From NCBI GenBank assembly GCA_964493205.1, contig CAZBMJ010000042.1, positions 1 to 17,301 of the forward strand: 17,301 bases of DNA, written 5' to 3'. Below the pieces are notes generated by a model. It saw only the letters and a program-made list of their open reading frames with translations. It was not told the DNA's origin and made no database searches. The position numbers and the translations under genes were made by a program. Source of the stretch: CAZBMJ01 sp964493205. Its GTDB lineage: Bacteria; Myxococcota; UBA727; JABDBI01. Below are positions 14,844-17,301 of this stretch, one piece after another (position 1 is the stretch's first letter; the number at the start of each line of letters is the position of its first letter).

Positions 14844-15794
14844 ATGGAAAAGCCAAAAAGCCCAAATGGGTCAATAGATAAACTTTTTAATCGTATTTTA
14901 TTAGCATCTTTTTTGCTTCATACATTAGCATTCTTTCTTATTATGAATGTGGAACCACCTCCGCCTCCGTCTCAAGAAGATTATGTTAACTTTGTGAAAA
15001 AACTGGCTCCAGTTAAGGAAGAAATACCTGAGCCTGAGCCTGAACCAGAAAAGAAAAAAGAAGTAAAGAAAAAAGAAGAAGAGGAACCTGAAGAAGTTCC
15101 TGAAAAAGCTGCCAAACCATCAGCACAGGCGAAAGCTGCCAAACCATCAGGCCCACCAGCAAAAGGTCCTGTTGGTGATAGAAGAGCTGAAGTTAGAAAA
15201 CAACTTTCAGGAGCTGGTTTGTTAGCAGCTATTGGTTCAGCCAGTGACGAAGGCGGTTTAACTAACGTATTCGAATCAGGAGCTGTTGTAGGCAAAGATT
15301 TGGGTGCAGCCTTATCTGAACGCGGTGGTGTGAGAGTAACTGGTGGTACAAGAATCGGCCAAAAAGGCGCACTAGGTGAGGGCACAAGTGCTGATATAGG
15401 TGCTGTTGATGTTGGTGCAGGCGGAAGTGTAGGTTCTGTTTCTGGCAAACAAGGCGTTGTTCCTCAAGCGTTCGTAAAAAGCACGGAAGCAGTTATTAAA
15501 GCTGGTGGTATTGATGAAAAAGGCGTTCGTATGGCACTTAAGCGTCGTGAACGTGGTATTCAGCAATGCTATGAAAGAGCTTTGAAAACCAATGCTAAAC
15601 TTAAGGGTAAAGTTGGTCTTGAATGGGCTATCAATGAAGAGGGTCGTGTAGTTAAGATCAAGGTTATTGATAATAGTTTAGGTGATCCAAAAGTTGCCGA
15701 TTGTATAATGGATATTATCAATCGTATTAAGTTCCCTAAAGCTACCAAAGGTCTTGTGCCTATAAGAAAAACCTTCGTGTTTGAAGCTGGTTGA
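14844..15794 (+). CDS. TonB-like transducer with AgmX/PglI C-terminal domain
   Basis: A 316-aa protein with the layout of an energy transducer. The cytoplasmic start is short. The membrane helix (residues about 16-34) contains S22-F-L-L-H26, the SxxxH spacing of TonB S16/H20, through which TonB contacts ExbB/ExbD. A Pro-rich linker (PPPPP, then PEPEPEPEKKK) and an Ala/Lys/Pro region with a 9-residue repeat follow. A helix VRKQLSGAGLLAAIGSA (117-133) and a Gly-rich segment (135-205) come next. The C-terminal domain (about 225-316) is the AgmX/PglI type: QCYERALKTNAKLKGKVGLE, then ADCIMDIINRIKFP, with C242 and C287 likely paired. GAGGG (14834-14838) favours the ATG at 14844; an ATG at 14832 overlapping the previous stop would add 4 residues. 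Confidence 0.9.
   Translation: MEKPKSPNGSIDKLFNRILLASFLLHTLAFFLIMNVEPPPPPSQEDYVNFVKKLAPVKEEIPEPEPEPEKKKEVKKKEEEEPEEVPEKAAKPSAQAKAAKPSGPPAKGPVGDRRAEVRKQLSGAGLLAAIGSASDEGGLTNVFESGAVVGKDLGAALSERGGVRVTGGTRIGQKGALGEGTSADIGAVDVGAGGSVGSVSGKQGVVPQAFVKSTEAVIKAGGIDEKGVRMALKRRERGIQQCYERALKTNAKLKGKVGLEWAINEEGRVVKIKVIDNSLGDPKVADCIMDIINRIKFPKATKGLVPIRKTFVFEAG
15105..15150 (+). repeat. 27-bp-period direct repeat in the transducer linker
   Basis: A 19-bp sequence (15105-15123) recurs exactly at 15132-15150, giving a 27-bp period and the protein units KAAKPSAQA and KAAKPSGPP. It lies in the periplasm-spanning linker, so gain or loss of units would change linker length in steps of nine residues without breaking the frame. 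Confidence 0.8.
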
Positions 15795-15809
15795 TTTTAG
15801 ACGGAATAA

Positions 15810-15850
15810 AAAATTAAAGCTCAAACTAGTTTGTTTTGGGCTTTAATTTT
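15810..15850. terminator. Intrinsic terminator closing the motor operon
   Basis: AAAATTAAAGC (15810-15820) pairs perfectly with GCTTTAATTTT (15840-15850). The stem extends by a T-G and a C-G pair (15821-15822 with 15838-15839), leaving a 15-nt loop. Flanking A and T runs are present on both sides, so it could work in both directions. It starts 15 nt after the transducer stop codon and separates the operon from the lipoprotein gene. Confidence 0.8.
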
Positions 15851-15865
15851 ATGGTGGATTGTTAA

Positions 15866-16810
15866 ATGAAAATGAAATACAAATTTTACTATGTTTTATT
15901 AAGTTTTTTAGTTGGATGCAATTTAAATTTGTCTTCTCCAGGTAAATCATCTGATAAATCCAACGATGGTGTGTCTTCTACGAATGAAGCACCAGAACAA
16001 AATCAAGAAATTCAAAAATTCTATGATTTAATTGCAAAAGATGAAGACTCACTTAATAATCAAGATAAAAAAGATCTTTCTGATTACAACGTTAAATATC
16101 TAATAGAAAATAAAAAAATATTTTCTAATTTTTTTGAAAAAGCTGAACTTGAAAATCAAGATTTATCTAATATTGATTTTTCTGATAAGCCTAATTTTTC
16201 TGATCGCAGTAAACCTAATTATATATCTGGTACCACCTATACATATAAAAATCCCAATTTTGCTCGTGCAAATTTAAAAAATACTAATTTTACTGGAACA
16301 AAACTTAATATGGCAAAATTCATAGAATCATCTATTAAAAATACTAATTTTACTAAAGCAGAACTTAATGATTCCATTTTTATTGATTCTCTCCGTCTTG
16401 CAGGTGCAACTTTTGATAGGGCAAGTATGGAAAATCTACAGTATTTTTCAAAATTGCTTACTGACACCTCATTTAAAGAGACAATATTAGAGAACGCTAA
16501 ATTTGATAGTGTAATTATGAGCAATTTATCTTTTGTAAATGCTAATCTTAGTGGGGCAGAGATTAAAGTGGCTTCCTTAATCAATTGTGATTTTACAAAT
16601 GCTGATCTTAGCAATGTTAAATTTATTATTAATAGTGAAACAGGAAAAACTAGTAATAATATATTTACGGGTGCTAAGGTTGGTAATGTTAAATTTATAC
16701 TTAATAAAAAAATTGATAAAGATGCATTCAAAGTTTCATTAACATCTCAAGGTTTAGATTTAACCACTGTCAAGCTTGAAGAGTATGTCACATCAGCTAC
16801 ACCTGATTAA
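15866..16810 (+). CDS. Pentapeptide-repeat lipoprotein
   Basis: A 314-aa probable lipoprotein. The signal sequence MKMKYKFYYVLLSFLVGC has a good lipobox (LVGC), so C18 is the expected lipidated residue. A Ser/Asn/Asp-rich spacer and a short helical region (about 45-95) follow. From about residue 93 to 280 there are pentapeptide repeats of the A(D/N)LXX type, such as ANLKNTNFTGTKLN, TNFTKAELNDSIF, ANLSGAEI and NADLSNVKF, which should form a right-handed quadrilateral beta helix. Secreted, lipid-anchored pentapeptide proteins have no common known function, and the gyrase-protecting Qnr type is cytoplasmic, so that role is unlikely. It lies after the operon terminator, so it is probably transcribed separately. 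The ribosome site is weak (GGTGG, 15853-15857). Confidence 0.85.
   Translation: MKMKYKFYYVLLSFLVGCNLNLSSPGKSSDKSNDGVSSTNEAPEQNQEIQKFYDLIAKDEDSLNNQDKKDLSDYNVKYLIENKKIFSNFFEKAELENQDLSNIDFSDKPNFSDRSKPNYISGTTYTYKNPNFARANLKNTNFTGTKLNMAKFIESSIKNTNFTKAELNDSIFIDSLRLAGATFDRASMENLQYFSKLLTDTSFKETILENAKFDSVIMSNLSFVNANLSGAEIKVASLINCDFTNADLSNVKFIINSETGKTSNNIFTGAKVGNVKFILNKKIDKDAFKVSLTSQGLDLTTVKLEEYVTSATPD
16276..16354 (+). repeat. 60-bp-period duplication in the pentapeptide gene
   Basis: An 18-bp string, aaaaatactaattttact, appears near 16277 and again near 16337, with similar following codons (aaacttaat and gaacttaat). The period of about 60 bp equals 20 residues, that is one four-sided coil of pentapeptide units. 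This suggests that the beta helix grew by tandem duplication of one coil. Confidence 0.65.
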
Positions 16811-16897
16811 TAATAAATTATATATATTATTTCACGTTTAACGAATTAAATACCATGACGAAAAAATATTTTGGCAAGATCCTTATTTAAGCTGATA

Positions 16898-16926
16898 TTG
16901 ACAGTGATTAATAGCGGTTTTAATAT
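16898..16926 (+). promoter_or_regulatory. Candidate sigma-70 promoter P1 for the MerR gene
   Basis: A perfect TTGACA (16898-16903) is followed after exactly 17 nt by TAATAT (16921-16926), a 4/6 -10 match. Transcription would start near 16933, giving a leader of about 90 nt that passes through the two downstream palindromes. Confidence 0.5.
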
Positions 16927-16966
16927 TGGTATTAGTCCATAAAATATATTGAAAAAATTGTCAATT

Positions 16967-17003
16967 AAGCTCTTGAGCTTGACACAGTGTCATACCCTAT
17001 AAT
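16967..17003 (+). promoter_or_regulatory. MerR-type promoter/operator P2 with 19-bp spacer
   Basis: TTGAGC (16973-16978) and a perfect TATAAT (16998-17003) are separated by 19 bp, the over-long spacer typical of promoters that MerR-family proteins activate by twisting DNA. Inside the spacer is a perfect dyad TGACAC-A-GTGTCA (16980-16992). Directly upstream is a second dyad AAGCTC-TT-GAGCTT (16967-16980). A MerR-family gene follows, so autoregulation is the natural reading. The ribosome site AAGGAG (17011-17016) lies 6 nt before the ATG. Confidence 0.6.
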
Positions 17004-17022
17004 CCTAATAAAGGAGATCAAG

Positions 17023-17253
17023 ATGACTTCATGGTGGATAAGTGAAATTAGCGAATTGACCGGTATGTCAGTTAGGATGCTTAGGCATTTCGACAAAATT
17101 GGTTTATTAAAGCCTGAGTCTAGATCTAGCAATCAATATCGCTGTTATTCAGAAAAAGATCTAGTACTGCTGCAACAAATTATGGCTTTGCGTTCTTTTG
17201 GTTTTAGTTTGAAAGAAGTGAAAGACATGATGAAAAAAGATCACAGTATATAG
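17023..17253 (+). CDS. MerR-family regulator, truncated after DNA-binding domain
   Basis: A 76-aa reading frame with the N-terminal winged helix-turn-helix of the MerR family: WISEISELTGMSVRMLRHFD (residues 5-24), IGLLKPESRSSNQYRCYSE (26-44) and DLVLLQQIMALRSFGFSLKE (46-65). Full-length members continue with a dimerisation helix and a ligand-binding domain. Here the frame ends at residue 76, and its last codon and stop are supplied by the right-hand terminal repeat (from 17248). The gene is therefore interrupted at the repeat junction. The ATG has an excellent AAGGAG 6 nt upstream; a GTG at 16987 in the same frame lies inside the operator and is rejected. Without the dimer helix the product is probably inactive or a dominant fragment. 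The original signal cannot be told. Confidence 0.85.
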   Translation: MTSWWISEISELTGMSVRMLRHFDKIGLLKPESRSSNQYRCYSEKDLVLLQQIMALRSFGFSLKEVKDMMKKDHSI

Positions 17254-17301
17254 CTACGCTCTCATAAAAAAGTTATAGAAGATAATATTTAAAAATATTA
17301 A
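17248..17301. repeat. Right copy of 54-bp terminal inverted repeat
   Basis: This is the exact reverse complement of 2-55. It begins within the last sense codon of the truncated MerR gene and includes the 18-nt palindrome at 17283-17300. Everything to its left is unique in this window. Confidence 0.95.

Larger units (their letters stand above)
16811..17022. other. 212-bp regulatory gap before the MerR gene
   Basis: No supported gene lies here; an ATG at 16855 gives only 11 codons without a ribosome site. An AT palindrome-like stretch follows the lipoprotein stop, but a terminator is not convincing. The right half carries two promoter candidates and two adjacent palindromes, listed separately. 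Confidence 0.6.

Noticed and set aside
14981..15448. 155-aa minus-strand frame rich in Pro, Ser and Ala
   Set aside because: It is antisense to the Pro/Glu/Gly-rich linker of the transducer; low-complexity codons keep the frame open by chance.
16237..16731. 164-aa minus-strand frame
   Set aside because: It is the shadow of the pentapeptide-repeat gene, whose periodic codons avoid stops on the other strand; no ribosome site was seen.
16979..17003. TTGACA (16979-16984) as the -35 of P2
   Set aside because: The spacer to TATAAT is only 13 bp, too short for sigma-70; TTGAGC with a 19-bp spacer fits better and agrees with MerR control.
16987..17022. GTG start for the MerR protein
   Set aside because: It lies in the operator dyad and upstream of the TATAAT box; AAGGAG and the ATG at 17023 give the standard MerR N-terminus.
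1..17301. Complete linear plasmid with hairpin telomeres
   Set aside because: Terminal inverted repeats with AT palindromes suggested it, but uvrC and ybaB-recR are chromosomal genes, no replication gene is present, and a gene is cut at the right end.
1..17301. CRISPR arrays, tRNA or rRNA genes, transposase or phage genes
   Set aside because: No regularly spaced repeats, cloverleaf-like or ribosomal RNA segments, and no integrase or transposase motifs were seen on either strand.

Overview
The window is AT-rich bacterial DNA, roughly one third G+C by eye. The gene set suggests a predatory or gliding 'delta'-type bacterium (Bdellovibrionota/Oligoflexia or Myxococcota). The strongest marker is an energy transducer with an AgmX/PglI-type C-terminal domain, beside an ExbB/TolQ homologue, two different ExbD/TolR homologues and a row of secreted TPR proteins. 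This resembles the Agl/Glt gliding machinery and the related Nfs spore-coat machinery of Myxococcus, which also have relatives in Bdellovibrio. The low G+C would fit a Silvanigrella-like lineage, but that is inference.

Layout. (1) Positions 2-55 and 17248-17301 are a perfect 54-bp inverted repeat closing both ends of the window. (2) Positions 98-3119, minus strand: uvrC, a small membrane protein gene and an MscS-type channel gene in one transcription direction. (3) Positions 3153-4046, plus strand: ybaB-recR, divergent from uvrC with only 33 bp between start codons. (4) Positions 4047-4350: a non-coding leader with hairpins. (5) Positions 4351-15794: an eight-gene plus-strand operon with small gaps or overlaps, closed by a clear intrinsic terminator. 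It encodes a Lys-rich secreted protein, a TPR/coiled-coil protein, a 1263-aa TPR protein with an acidic tail, a TPR lipoprotein, a 92-aa secreted protein, ExbB-like, ExbD-like 1, ExbD-like 2 and a TonB-like transducer (nine coding regions in all if the small secreted protein is counted). (6) Positions 15866-16810: a pentapeptide-repeat lipoprotein. (7) Positions 16898-17253: a MerR-family regulator with its own promoter region, cut off after the DNA-binding domain by the right-hand repeat.

Working model (inference): the ExbB-like protein and the ExbD-like pair form a proton-driven inner-membrane motor. The transducer, which keeps the TonB SxxxH membrane motif, carries the force into the periplasm. 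The TPR proteins form a periplasmic scaffold, possibly held together by long Lys-rich and Asp/Glu-rich tails. No outer-membrane beta-barrel or cytoplasmic coupling protein is present here, so the machine is either incomplete in this window or simpler than Myxococcus Glt.

The most notable observations are the natural Asp-to-Asn replacement in the first ExbD-like protein, the charge-complementary tails, the uncharacterised small secreted protein before the motor genes, and the MerR gene broken exactly at the terminal repeat.
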